Shown here in pieces: positions 55,633 through 64,000 of a DNA stretch of 64,000 nucleotides (position 1 is the stretch's first letter; each line of letters starts with the position of its first letter). This stretch comes from Pyricularia pennisetigena. Taxonomy: Eukaryota; Ascomycota; Sordariomycetes; Magnaporthales; Pyriculariaceae. Where the stretch lies: assembly GCF_004337985.1 (NCBI RefSeq), contig NW_021940921.1, forward strand, positions 1,505,758 to 1,569,757. The letters are read 5' to 3'. The notes beneath the pieces are model-generated. The model did no database searches, was not told the origin of the DNA, and saw only the letters and a program-made list of their open reading frames with translations. The position numbers were made by a program, and so were the translations under genes.

Positions 55633-56449
55633 ATGGCACCGCAAATATCTCCGGCGTTTGCGGCGCACTCTTCTCCTGCTGCCATTGCCGAGTCCAAGGC
55701 CAAGCCGTGGCTTATAGAAACCTTAACGCACATCAAAGCCAATGAGCCGCTCGATCAGACGTATTTCACTAAAATCCTGTCGTCGCTAAACGCATCCTGG
55801 ACGCTTGCATCGCTCATTTTTGGCAAGTCGGAATTACCTTCGGACGAAGACAATACCGTTCAAATCGAAGCATTTGTTGATGATATCCTTTGCAACAAGG
55901 TCGAATTCAAGCTGACCGCACGCACGATCGAGGCCCTCAGTGAATATTATACGGTCCATTGCTATGTTGGAGAACAACAGCACAATAAATCGCATGAGGA
56001 CCTCATTCAGGCCATCGAATGCTACGTCTTCTCGATGCCTATCTCTGTGTTTGAGGACTTCGAGAAGAACGGCGCCGTTGACCCAATCCAGAGTCAAGAT
56101 GTCAAAACCAGCATCTTGGATCTTTTGTCCAACTATGGCCCCATAATAACGATCAATGCGATACCTGGAAAGACCTCAGCCGAATTATCAGAGAGAGCGT
56201 TCCCGCCAGGCGAGTTCCCCGCCGCCGCTTTCGACCTCAAGTCTCTTTTGATCCGCATCTGCCCTGCCCAAGCTGCTTCCGCAGGACGAGCTCAAGGGCT
56301 TTTCCACATGGGATAACGCAGATCTGGCTTGTCCGCTCCGCACGGTTACAGAGCCGGTGCGAACATTGTACTTGAGCAGCACGCGCCCAGTCACTCTCCG
56401 CGTCTCACACACTAGCAGCTTGCGTCACTGGCTTTCCGAGTCGGGGTGA
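55633..56449 (+). pseudogene. Uncharacterised protein, frameshifted near its C-terminus
   Basis: The ATG at 55633 begins MAPQISPAFAAHSSPAAIAE and runs 228 codons as an alpha-rich, acidic protein (SKAKPWLIETLTHIKANEPL, LSEYYTVHCYVGEQQ, VFEDFEKNGAVDPIQSQDVK). Near 56265 the frame should move by one, after which it reads LPKLLPQDELKGFSTWDNAD and a Ser/Arg tail to TGA at 56447-56449. The break lies in a TGCCC-TGCCC type tandem word, so loss of one unit explains it. I do not recognise the family. Confidence 0.5.
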
Positions 56450-56681
56450 TTGCCACGCCCCGATGCGCAATCACACCCATCGCGGTTCGTCCGTGCGACC
56501 GCCCCGCCTCCGGCCCGCCTCTCAGTCACCCCAACTCGGTGTGTGATCTTAGTCAGGGTTCTGTAAGCACATCTTTTGGCTCTTCAAGATAATGCCAGCT
56601 CAACAAACAATTGGCAGCCTAGCTCTCATTCCATGCAGCCAAACTTGTTTTCTGGACAGTTTTAGCTTCCATCCATACTTT

Positions 56682-58409
56682 CTAAAGACGATGATCAGCT
56701 GTAAACTTGGAAAACAGTGTCATCTCGTCATGCCACTTTTCCTCCATGCCTCTTCTATAAAAACGTCCGCCAGGGGACCGCAACAGGTGGAAAACTTCAA
56801 TCAACTGCTCAATAGAAACGTTCTCTCGCAAATGACAAGCTACCTTGTTTCTATAAGGCTTCAAAAGCACCAATGCCTCGGCAATCCCACCAGCGGCAAT
56901 CCCAGCAGGGCCGATTTCGCCTACAGCGCCGCCTGCAGCTCTTCCTGTGGCTTCCCAGGTATGATTTGTGCGCAAAGCGCGTACAACTTCGCTATAAACG
57001 CGGTAGTATGTGCTCCAGCTGGGCCCGTCGAGTATCTCACAGTGCCACGTCAGTGCTGCCTTCGACATGTAGCGCACCCAACCCTGCGAAATCTTGGCTT
57101 CTATGCCGCAATCACGCCAAGCGATCTCGACCTCCTCACTGGTCAGGCCAGTCTGGTGGGCGAGTTCCTGGATGGTAAGCTGTCGAAATGACTCGAGAAC
57201 CCGCCTCACAAGACCTGACTTTTCGCTTCTCATTTGCGACGCGTCAGTGCCGTCAATGTGCTTGACGGGATGCAACTGATCAGCAAAGCTGCGATTGCAA
57301 CTCGCGGCAAACTCAAAAGCCGTTTGGCCAGCAACATTAACAACTGTCGTGTCGGCATTAAGGTCGAGCAAAGTCCTCGCCGCATCCTCGTTGTCGTGGT
57401 TGGCGGCTAGGTGAAGTGCTGTACATCCGTTTATGTCCACCGTGTTGACGTCAACCTTCATCTCACGGACGAGGTATTTGATAACGTCGAGATGATTGCC
57501 CTTGATTGCGAGTCCAATGCGTAAGTCGCCATTGGACGTAAATGCGCCTAATGTTGCTGGTGTGTACGATGACGATGAGAAAAGGCGTAGGATAGCAGCA
57601 TTACCCATGTGAATAGCGCGGTCGTATGGAGAATTGCAATCACGCGTAAGCATAAAAGGATTCGCGCCATAATTTAACAAAAGCTCAGCGGTGGCTAAGC
57701 GACCATAATTTGCCGCCTCCCACAATGGCGAATGCCCTCTAGGCGCTGTCGCATTCAAGTCGACATTGTCAACAAGAAGTTTCAAGACCCCCGTTTGATT
57801 CGTGACTGCGGCTGCAGATGCTAGAGTATGATGAACGGAGTGAAAATTGTGCGATGTGCCGTGTTCGAAGAGTTCCTCCAGTTTCTTAGTTTGGCCCCCG
57901 AGTGCCATTCCAATGATGCATCGTTGTCGCAAATCGTCAGATATGCCATCCAACTTCGGCAGTTTGATATCGAAGGGCCAGCTCCATCTTACTGAAGCCA
58001 AGAGTGTTCGTGCAGGTAATTTGTTCCGTTGTGCCAAGTCCTTGTAGTATGGCTCCGCCTCTTTGAATCGACCTTGGGCCAGAAAGGCTGTCGCTATGGC
58101 TTCTTTGTAGGCATCTGTCTGTCCGGTCGCAGGAGTTCTTCGAAGGGTCAGGGTAACATCGCTGGCAATGTAATACAGGTCCCCGTTGCTGCACTCGTAA
58201 GAATTGTCCAAAAGCCTTGCTGGCTGTGCTTCTGGAGAGGGATCCCAGGGTGGTTCGAAGTCGACTTCCTCTTGAGCGAGTACCCGAAAAGATAACGTAG
58301 GAGATGGCCCGCGATGAAAAGGAAAGCGGTCATAAAAGGCCTTGCATGTAAGCTGTATGATGTGGCGTAGTTTCCGGTCGGTGGCCTCAAAAGCTCCCCA
58401 GCTGGACAT
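56682..58409 (-). CDS. Ankyrin-repeat protein (575 aa) with Pot2-like element at its start codon
   Basis: The frame from ATG at 58409 (MSSWGAFEATDRKLRHIIQL) has an N-terminal region including a TPR-like AIATAFLAQGRFKEAEPYYK. At least five ankyrin repeats follow (for example GHSPLWEAANYGRLATAELL, LRIGLAIKGNHLDVIKYLV, GCTALHLAANHDNEDAARTL). Next comes a region with TIQELAHQTGLTSEEVEIAW and a Gly/Ala-rich helix, then a short C-terminus. The A of the ATG belongs to the TA target used by the transposon, so the start survives but everything upstream is separated by 1.86 kb. Upstream of the element the same frame is open for at least 20 codons, so the true N-terminus may have been cut off. A decayed paralogue lies at 40262. 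Confidence 0.75.
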   Translation of the reverse strand: MSSWGAFEATDRKLRHIIQLTCKAFYDRFPFHRGPSPTLSFRVLAQEEVDFEPPWDPSPEAQPARLLDNSYECSNGDLYYIASDVTLTLRRTPATGQTDAYKEAIATAFLAQGRFKEAEPYYKDLAQRNKLPARTLLASVRWSWPFDIKLPKLDGISDDLRQRCIIGMALGGQTKKLEELFEHGTSHNFHSVHHTLASAAAVTNQTGVLKLLVDNVDLNATAPRGHSPLWEAANYGRLATAELLLNYGANPFMLTRDCNSPYDRAIHMGNAAILRLFSSSSYTPATLGAFTSNGDLRIGLAIKGNHLDVIKYLVREMKVDVNTVDINGCTALHLAANHDNEDAARTLLDLNADTTVVNVAGQTAFEFAASCNRSFADQLHPVKHIDGTDASQMRSEKSGLVRRVLESFRQLTIQELAHQTGLTSEEVEIAWRDCGIEAKISQGWVRYMSKAALTWHCEILDGPSWSTYYRVYSEVVRALRTNHTWEATGRAAGGAVGEIGPAGIAAGGIAEALVLLKPYRNKVACHLRENVSIEQLIEVFHLLRSPGGRFYRRGMEEKWHDEMTLFSKFTADHRL

Positions 58410-58410
58410 A

Positions 58411-60267
58411 ACGTTGGGCTCCACATCTCCGACCCCCCTAAAGTCCGGCCCCTAAAAATATCTACTCAGCCACATCAACCCTTTGTTTTATTTTATAAAT
58501 ATCTAGGCGAATTTTTCACTTTAGAACTTGATTTTTAGAAATTCTTGTTCCAAACTTTCCAATGAAACAGTACACCGAAAATCAGCTTCTTGCTGCCATT
58601 TCTGACGTAAAAAATGGCAAATCAGTTCACAAAACCTCGCAAAAATGGGGTATTCCTCGGAGTACCCTTCACGATCGTTTAAAGGGGGCCCAATCAATTC
58701 AACAAGCGAAAAAATTTGTCAAAGGCTTTCACAGGAGCAGGAAACCTATTTGGCAGATTGGGTACTCGCGCAGGCCGCGTTAGGCCTTCCGCCAACGCAT
58801 CAAGAACTACGCTATTTTGCGGAACGAATTCTTCAGGCCGCCGGAGAAAGAAAAAGCCTTTGGGAAACATTGGGTTAACCGTTTTATAACCCGATATCCA
58901 ATTTTGAAAACCCAAAGGCCCCGGCGAATAGAAAATGCCCGGGTTGATGGGGCTACAACCGAGGTAATTAAATCTTGGTGGTCCTATTTGAAAAATCCCG
59001 TTGTCGATACCATAAAACCGGCCAACCGTTGGAATATGGACGAAACAGGTATAATGGAAGGCAAAGAATCTAATGGCCTGGTGTTAGGGCGTAATAAAAT
59101 CCGGCCATTACAGCGAAAAGAGCCTGGAACGCGGGGTTGGACGAGCATAATCGAATGTATATCAGCTACGGGGGCTGTTATAGCTCCCCTCGTTATATTT
59201 AAGGGGAAAAACGTACAACAACAATGGTTTCCAGCTGATTTAAGTCCTTTCGATACCTGGCAATTTCATGCAACAGAAAACGGGTGGACAAATAATGAAA
59301 CAGGTATCGAATGGTTAAAAAAGGTGTTTATTCCAAATACCCAACCTTTAACTCCTGAAAAGCGTTTATTAGTTCTCGACGGCCACGGATCACACGTCAG
59401 CGACGAGTTTATGCTTGTTTGCCTCCAAAATAATATTCAGCTTTTATATTTACCTCCTCATTCGTCGCATGTTCTTCAACCGTTGGATCTATCGGTTTTT
59501 GGGCCGTTAAAGGAAGCTTATCGACGTCACCTGGGATTTGTAAACCAGTTTTGCTGTTCAACGGTTGTTGGGAAACGAAACTTTCTACTTTGCTATCGAA
59601 AAGCCAGATCAAAAGCATTTATAGCAAAAACCATTCAATCTGGTTGGCGTACGACGGGGTTATGGCCGGTGAACTTGGCAAAACCACTTTTAAACCCGTT
59701 TTTATTAGAAAATAGCAACGCCAACGTCGAAAAAGGTAGAAATAACGGCTTCCAAAGGGATAAAACACCGGAAAGCCCAAACCAAAAAATTAACGACCAA
59801 TCTTTACTTATTTGGAAAACCCCTAAAACGACCCGAGATATTCGACTTCAACTACAGGAAATTTCCCGGTCCGAAAAAAGTAACGCCACTTCACGGCTTT
59901 TGTTTGCAAAAGTCCAAAAAAGCTTCGAAACCAAGGATACCTTATTGGCTGAAGCTCAGCAAAAAATCAGTTTGTTAAAAGCAAAATTGGAGGCGGTACG
60001 GCCGGTCAAAAGGAAAAGGGTGATTCCGGATCCCAACGAGCTTTTGGTCAGCAAAAAAATGTTTATGAAGCACAGGAAAATAATAGGGATTGTTTAGAAG
60101 CTTTGAACGATGGAGAAGAGGTTAGCGAACCGGGAGAGCCTGACAATGATTGCATTATTGTGCGTTGATAGTTTTACATTTAAATCGGTTTATAAAAGGG
60201 GTATTTCGTCGTTACATTTTTCAAGGGGGCCGGACTTTAGGGGGGTCGGAGATGTGGAGCCCAACGT
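58411..60267 (+). mobile_element. Pot2: Full-length Pot2-like Tc1/mariner (Fot1-type) transposon, 1857 bp
   Basis: TIRs of about 42 bp (ACGTTGGGCTCC...GTCCGGCCCC at 58411-58452 and its reverse complement at 60226-60267) are flanked by TA on both sides (58409-58410 and 60268-60269). Length, TIR size and TA target match the blast-fungus element Pot2 as I recall it. Internal similarity to the truncated copy at 31240-32394 is near-complete. Confidence 0.87.
58562..60168 (+). pseudogene. Pot2-like transposase, three one-base frame breaks
   Basis: ATG 58562 gives MKQYTENQLLAAISDVKNGK with an HTH (TSQKWGIPRSTLHDRLKGAQ). Near 58710, inside an A6 run, the frame shifts to LSQEQETYLADWVLAQAALG and returns near 58855 to KHWVNRFITRYPILKTQ. 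The catalytic part is clean: NRWNMDETGI (first Asp), LLVLDGHGSHVSDEF (second Asp), and LQPLDLSVFGPLKEAY (third Asp), a DD34D-like set. Near 60055, in an A7 run (A8 in the other copy), the frame shifts again and ends early at 60097; the family end CIIVR lies at 60168. The full frame would be about 535 residues. Confidence 0.85.
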
Positions 60268-60456
60268 TATAGTTCGGAGTGCATTTTGATACCAAATAAT
60301 TAGAGGGCCGGTGCATACCTCACCGAACCAAATGTAAAAGCTTACATTTTACTGGAGTTATAGACTGCGTGTTGTCTGCATATCCCTGGCCAACGAAATC
60401 TCTTTGCAAATTTCCACCAGGAGGCCGTTGGATTTTCCCTGGTAGTCTTTTTTGTT

Positions 60457-61671
60457 TTAAACAACCATCCAAAATTCGTTTGCCTTTTTGATATTTGACT
60501 GCCACTGAAAACATTCTTTCTCCTCCGTGCTGGCAGTCGTCTCACGAACGTGTTTGTGATCATCTGGTTGGTTTCCAATTTTGAATGTACCTGGGATGGA
60601 GGTGTCTGAGTTGGCGGGTTGGTGAGGCGTTCCTCGCCGGAAATGCTCCGGTGCGTCTGCCTCTTGATCTACAACATGCTGAGAAGATTGATCAAGGAGA
60701 AATTCGCAGCCATACTCATCGCGGTTGCGCTGTTCGTTGAGCAACTCGATACCTTCTGAATCATCGTGGAGCAAATCATTTTCAGAAACATTGGGGTTCA
60801 GCTCGAATGAAACAAATAAGTTGGCCAAAGACCCTTCTTGATTTCCTGCTGGAACTGGTGTGATAACCGCTCGGAACTGGGTTACAAAACGATCAAGATT
60901 TGTTACGGCGTGGCCTTTTAAAGACGACAGATAGGCCGCAACGCGGGAATGCTCGACAGGTGCGGGAGCTGAAATGATTTCTGACCCTTTAATTGCGCTG
61001 TTGTGATCGAAGATCCTTGATCTTGAGACTTTTTGAGCGCAAAGCTTAAAACTGACAGAAATGGTGCTGTACGGGATGTAATACCAAACCGTAAGCCCCG
61101 TGACATGCTGGCTAACATCAAAGTCGTGTTGCCATGAATATTCTGGAAACATGTCTTTCATTTCCAAGCAAACATTCACGCTTGGCGACAATTCGTACTT
61201 CAAGAATGAGGTGATATCATCTTCATCCCCTTCTTTTCGAAAAACCACAGTGGCCGTATTCGTGTAAGGCGCTGGAGCCAGGGTCGATAGAAGATCACTT
61301 GGCTCCTGGAAGGATTTGAGATTCCAGTTTGTGTTCCCAATGATCGGCCAAGTATTTGATTGACAAAGGGGGGCAACTATGGAGCCAGTTTCGATGTTTA
61401 TGCCCATCGGAACCAGCCCTACCTCCTGCCGTTGCCATGAATGCGCTCCCGACCTGACCATTGAGTATGGGCCTTCTTGGTCATAATTCTGCGTGGTGTC
61501 CATGTTCTCATAACCTACTAGAAATTCAGTCCAAGGAGAATCTTGGAGGTTGCGTTCAAGGCTGTCTCTTTGGGAAAAGGTATTAACGCGTTGTGCACAT
61601 TCGTAGGTTCGATCACCCGTATCTAAAATACTGTTAACTATATGAAGTTCCTCCGCATGGTTAGAAAGCAT
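60457..61671 (-). CDS. Uncharacterised protein, about 404 aa
   Basis: One open frame; the first true ATG in frame is at 61671 (MLSNHAEELHIVNSILDTGD). The product is hydrophilic, without signal peptide or membrane helices, and has WPIIGNTNWNLKSFQE, TGLTVWYYIPYSTISVSF and a Gln/Glu-rich C-terminus. A conserved-looking VSFKLCAQKVSRSR lies in the middle. I know no family for it. The long clean frame in this decayed region argues for a real gene. Confidence 0.6.
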   Translation of the reverse strand: MLSNHAEELHIVNSILDTGDRTYECAQRVNTFSQRDSLERNLQDSPWTEFLVGYENMDTTQNYDQEGPYSMVRSGAHSWQRQEVGLVPMGINIETGSIVAPLCQSNTWPIIGNTNWNLKSFQEPSDLLSTLAPAPYTNTATVVFRKEGDEDDITSFLKYELSPSVNVCLEMKDMFPEYSWQHDFDVSQHVTGLTVWYYIPYSTISVSFKLCAQKVSRSRIFDHNSAIKGSEIISAPAPVEHSRVAAYLSSLKGHAVTNLDRFVTQFRAVITPVPAGNQEGSLANLFVSFELNPNVSENDLLHDDSEGIELLNEQRNRDEYGCEFLLDQSSQHVVDQEADAPEHFRRGTPHQPANSDTSIPGTFKIGNQPDDHKHVRETTASTEEKECFQWQSNIKKANEFWMVV

Positions 61672-61699
61672 GTCTGGGAAAACCACATGGTACTGGCTT

Positions 61700-62300
61700 T
61701 TGTTAATCTGTAGCCAGTTGCGATAGCAGAAAATTTTTTAGTTTTCAGGATATATGTGCACGCGTTACGGCTATGCAGAGTCACTGGTAGCGCGTGCACA
61801 CAATGTAAAATAGGGGGCAAAAAATCTTATCGGCTAAACTTTTGCTTTGTTGCAGCGGGCTGCCTTATCCGTTCCGTTCGTAACAGCATTGTTATCCTAA
61901 CCCGCTTTTAGAAATACTTTGCGTCAAGACATTGGCTATAATACCCACAACCTCCGACCGGGATCGTTAATGTGATGTGGGACGATTGTTTGACGACGAC
62001 CACTTTTGGTAAAAGCCCCTACATTTTTACGTCACTTTCCATTATACAGGTTTATTTGTAAGGAGAGTCGTCCGAGTTTGAGTTAATAGGCCGCGGAGGG
62101 GCTGGTCGTTTTGCCAGTTTGAAGCCTGCAATAAAAAGCATAATTTTCATCATTATAACTTCAGGATGGGTTTCCACTTTTTCAACCAAACTTTCGACGC
62201 TGGCAACAGATGTTCTTGTTCTTCTGCCTGTCTTTTTAAAAGGACGGCAACCTAGGGTTTGGTAATCTTGCTTTTGCCAAAATTTTGAACTTCCGCTGAA
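61700..62300. other. No recognisable gene
   Basis: Short frames only, upstream of a family-1 LTR. Confidence 0.35.
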
Positions 62301-62310
62301 TAATATGGGG

Positions 62311-62518
62311 TGTGAGGATCAGGCCCCTAAACCTACCCTCAAAATCACGACTCGGCTCCACGCCGAGCCAGGGATCGGACAAAGGTCCACTAACCCCGGA
62401 TTTAAACGCGTCTCTCCACCGCGCCGTCAATTATAACGTCTCTCTTTTCTTCAATTTAAAATTTTCGTTAATAGCGCCTAATACATTGAGGTTCTCCAAT
62501 ATATGCCTGGCCGTGACA
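62311..62518 (+). repeat. Family-1 LTR (solo), diverged
   Basis: TGTGAGGATCAGGCCCC...CCGTGACA, 208 bp. Compared with the other copies it carries several C-to-T or G-to-A type changes. No target duplication (TGGGG versus CTAAA). Confidence 0.82.
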
Positions 62519-62683
62519 CTAAATGCGTTCTGCGTTTCGTTCAACTCCCTTTACACACAAAAGCAGGTTTCGTGCGCCCCGAAAGCATTGAGTCGATTTG
62601 ATCGAAAAGGTAAAGCAAGGCATTTTGGGTTTCACTTGCTCCTCTAACTAATATACAGATTTTCAAAATCTCACCCTCAATTT

Positions 62684-62876
62684 TGTCACGGCCAGGGTAA
62701 GCATAGCACGGAAGCTAGTCTATTGGCGCCTATCGACGAAGATTCTACTCTGAGGAGAAGAAAGGAAACAAACAAAGTTCTGAGCTTGACGCGACGTAAA
62801 TAAAGGTATCACCCTGGTGGGCCGTTGGCCAGGGGTCAGGGTTAGGGTCTGGTCATCTCATGGTCCAAATGTCACA
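62684..62876 (-). repeat. 3' LTR of the right-edge chromovirus (family 2)
   Basis: Reads TGTGACATTTGG...TGGCCGTGACA on the minus strand, 193 bp, matching the solo LTR at 16274-16467. On the minus strand it directly follows the purine tract GGTTTGGAAGGGGGTAG (62877-62893). Confidence 0.88.
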
Positions 62877-62934
62877 CTACCCCCTTCCAAACCTCGTATG
62901 TCGACGCAGGAGATCATGCGAGGCTCTTGTCAAA

Positions 62935-64000
62935 TTAACCATGTCGTCGCTTTTTCCTTTTACCGTTCAACTCTCCATGCTCCGCCACGTTATCCTCCTG
63001 ATTCGGTTCGTCCAACTTATCCTCGGCAGCGGCTTTTATCCAGATTGCCAATCGCTTCGGCGGTCCTGCGGCATCTTTGTACTTCTTGTGGAAGTCGTCA
63101 AGGGCTGTCGCTGAATTCTTGAAATTTTCAGCCGGGTACCACGTGTCGTCTGGATCACATCCTTGCCATGCGACCTGGTATTGCAATGTCTTACTCCGGC
63201 CAAATAATCGGGACGCTAGAACTTTATCGACCACAAACTCTGGTTCTCCGTTGATCTCTTCTGGCGGAGGCGGCTCTCTTTTCTGTTGTGGTAATGGGTC
63301 CATTGCGGCTTTGCGGAGGCGGTCTGCGTGGAACAAGTTTTTTCCTTTAAACGATTCAGGTACGTCCAGAACATAGCTATATCCTCGTTCTTCTAGAATC
63401 TGCCATGGTCCGGTCCACTGTGAATCCAGTCTGGTCGTCGGTGCGGTCGTCGGAAACCCTTTTTTCTTGACGAAAACATAGTCGTTAACCCCAAAATCTA
63501 CTGGTCGCCGCTTTTTGTTGGCTTGTTCTTCCTGCCTCGCCTGCGTTTTTAGCGCGTTTTGGCGAGCCAACTCTTGGACTTCTTTAGTCTGGCGGACGAT
63601 CTGCAGCGCTTTTCGTTTCTGGTCTGAATCAACGGTCGTGGTTGGCAGGTCGGTGGACAGCGGGTTTCGGGGTTCGGTCCCGAGCACTACCTTTAACGGG
63701 CACATACCAAGGCTGGAATGCCACGCGGCGTTGTGGGCAAAATCCAAAGCAGGCAAATGTACGCTCCAACTGGTCTGGTATTTGTCGATATAAAACCGCA
63801 GCTTTTGGTCCAGTTCCTGGTTGGTTATCTCTACGGCACCTTGTGTTTGAGGGTGCAGGGCGCTGCCGTGTCGGTGTTTAGTACCCGTGAGTTCATTTAT
63901 CGTCGCCATGAATTCGGAGATGAACGGCCCGGCGTTGTCGCTAATCCAAACGAAAGGTAGTCCTAGGAAACGGTATAGGTATCGGTAATATCGGGAGGCC
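62935..64000 (-). CDS. Ty3/gypsy chromovirus polyprotein, integrase and chromodomain end (partial)
   Basis: An open frame from the window edge. It begins inside the integrase core: FVWISDNAGPFISEFMATI (second catalytic Asp) and HPQTQGAVEITNQELDQKLR (catalytic Glu). Then come the C-terminal GPF-like region (DYVFVKKKGFPTT, LDSQWTGPWQILEERGYSYV) and KGKNLFHADRLRKA. A chromodomain follows (YQVAWQGCDPDDTWYPAENF) that in such elements guides insertion to marked chromatin, then a basic tail. It ends 59 bp before the LTR side. The frame has no stops here, so the element may be complete outside the window. Confidence 0.92.
   Translation of the reverse strand, partial: ASRYYRYLYRFLGLPFVWISDNAGPFISEFMATINELTGTKHRHGSALHPQTQGAVEITNQELDQKLRFYIDKYQTSWSVHLPALDFAHNAAWHSSLGMCPLKVVLGTEPRNPLSTDLPTTTVDSDQKRKALQIVRQTKEVQELARQNALKTQARQEEQANKKRRPVDFGVNDYVFVKKKGFPTTAPTTRLDSQWTGPWQILEERGYSYVLDVPESFKGKNLFHADRLRKAAMDPLPQQKREPPPPEEINGEPEFVVDKVLASRLFGRSKTLQYQVAWQGCDPDDTWYPAENFKNSATALDDFHKKYKDAAGPPKRLAIWIKAAAEDKLDEPNQEDNVAEHGELNGKRKKRRHG

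Noticed and set aside
58411..58426. Start of the ankyrin protein inside the transposon end (MEPNV...)
   Set aside because: That start would be GTG within the TIR. The ATG at 58409 in the gene itself is the plausible start.
61672..61686. Longer N-terminus for the 404-aa protein
   Set aside because: The extension starts at GTG; the first true ATG is at 61671.
1..64000. CRISPR arrays, bacterial operons, ribosomal RNA genes
   Set aside because: No spaced direct repeats of the right size, no polycistronic layout and no rRNA-like stretch. Introns and protein families are fungal.

Overview
The window looks like an accessory, repeat-rich stretch of a filamentous ascomycete genome, most likely rice-blast type (Pyricularia/Magnaporthe). 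Introns are short (about 50-130 bp) with GTAAGT-like donors and CTAAC/CTTAC branch sites. The protein families are fungal: rhodopsin-domain membrane proteins, HET, NB-ARC and NACHT receptors, FunK1 kinase, PD-(D/E)XK and Ant1/Fot1/pogo-type transposases. The species guess rests on two elements: a complete Tc1-mariner transposon of exactly 1857 bp with TIRs of about 42 bp and a roughly 535-codon transposase, which matches what I recall of Pot2, and a 470-bp tRNA-derived SINE with the size I recall for Mg-SINE. Both matches are from memory.

Layout. 0.4-2 kb: a spliced transcription-factor fragment. 2.2-7.6 kb: AT-rich DNA without a recognisable gene. 7.6-10.5 kb: an intact six-exon rhodopsin-domain gene, then a dead NB-ARC receptor. 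10.9-22.3 kb: an effector-like compartment with three small secreted proteins and one larger secreted-like protein, interspersed with solo LTRs and gene relics. 22.3-33.1 kb: a graveyard of NACHT/WD40/ankyrin pieces, a SINE with perfect target duplications, pogo-family fragments, and a truncated Pot2-like element that sits inside an ABC transporter gene and carries a nested solo LTR. 33.2-56.5 kb: more gene-dense, with a FunK1 kinase, an ankyrin-DYW-like deaminase pseudogene, a DUF7587-like gene, F-box, PD-(D/E)XK and HNH pseudogenes, and an intact HET gene. 56.6-64 kb: an ankyrin gene with a full-length Pot2-like element at its start codon, an unknown 404-aa gene, LTRs, and a chromovirus (Ty3/gypsy) running off the right edge.

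Two themes join the parts. First, many genes belong to families used by fungi for non-self recognition or conflict (NLRs, HET, FunK1, nucleases, deaminase). Five of them are cut by one in-frame stop that would be a glutamine codon before a C-to-T change at CpA, the RIP-preferred context. Second, the secreted-protein genes lie among LTRs, and two of them share a similar 3' flank although their proteins are unrelated. Several frame breaks fall in homopolymers, so some may be assembly errors rather than biology.
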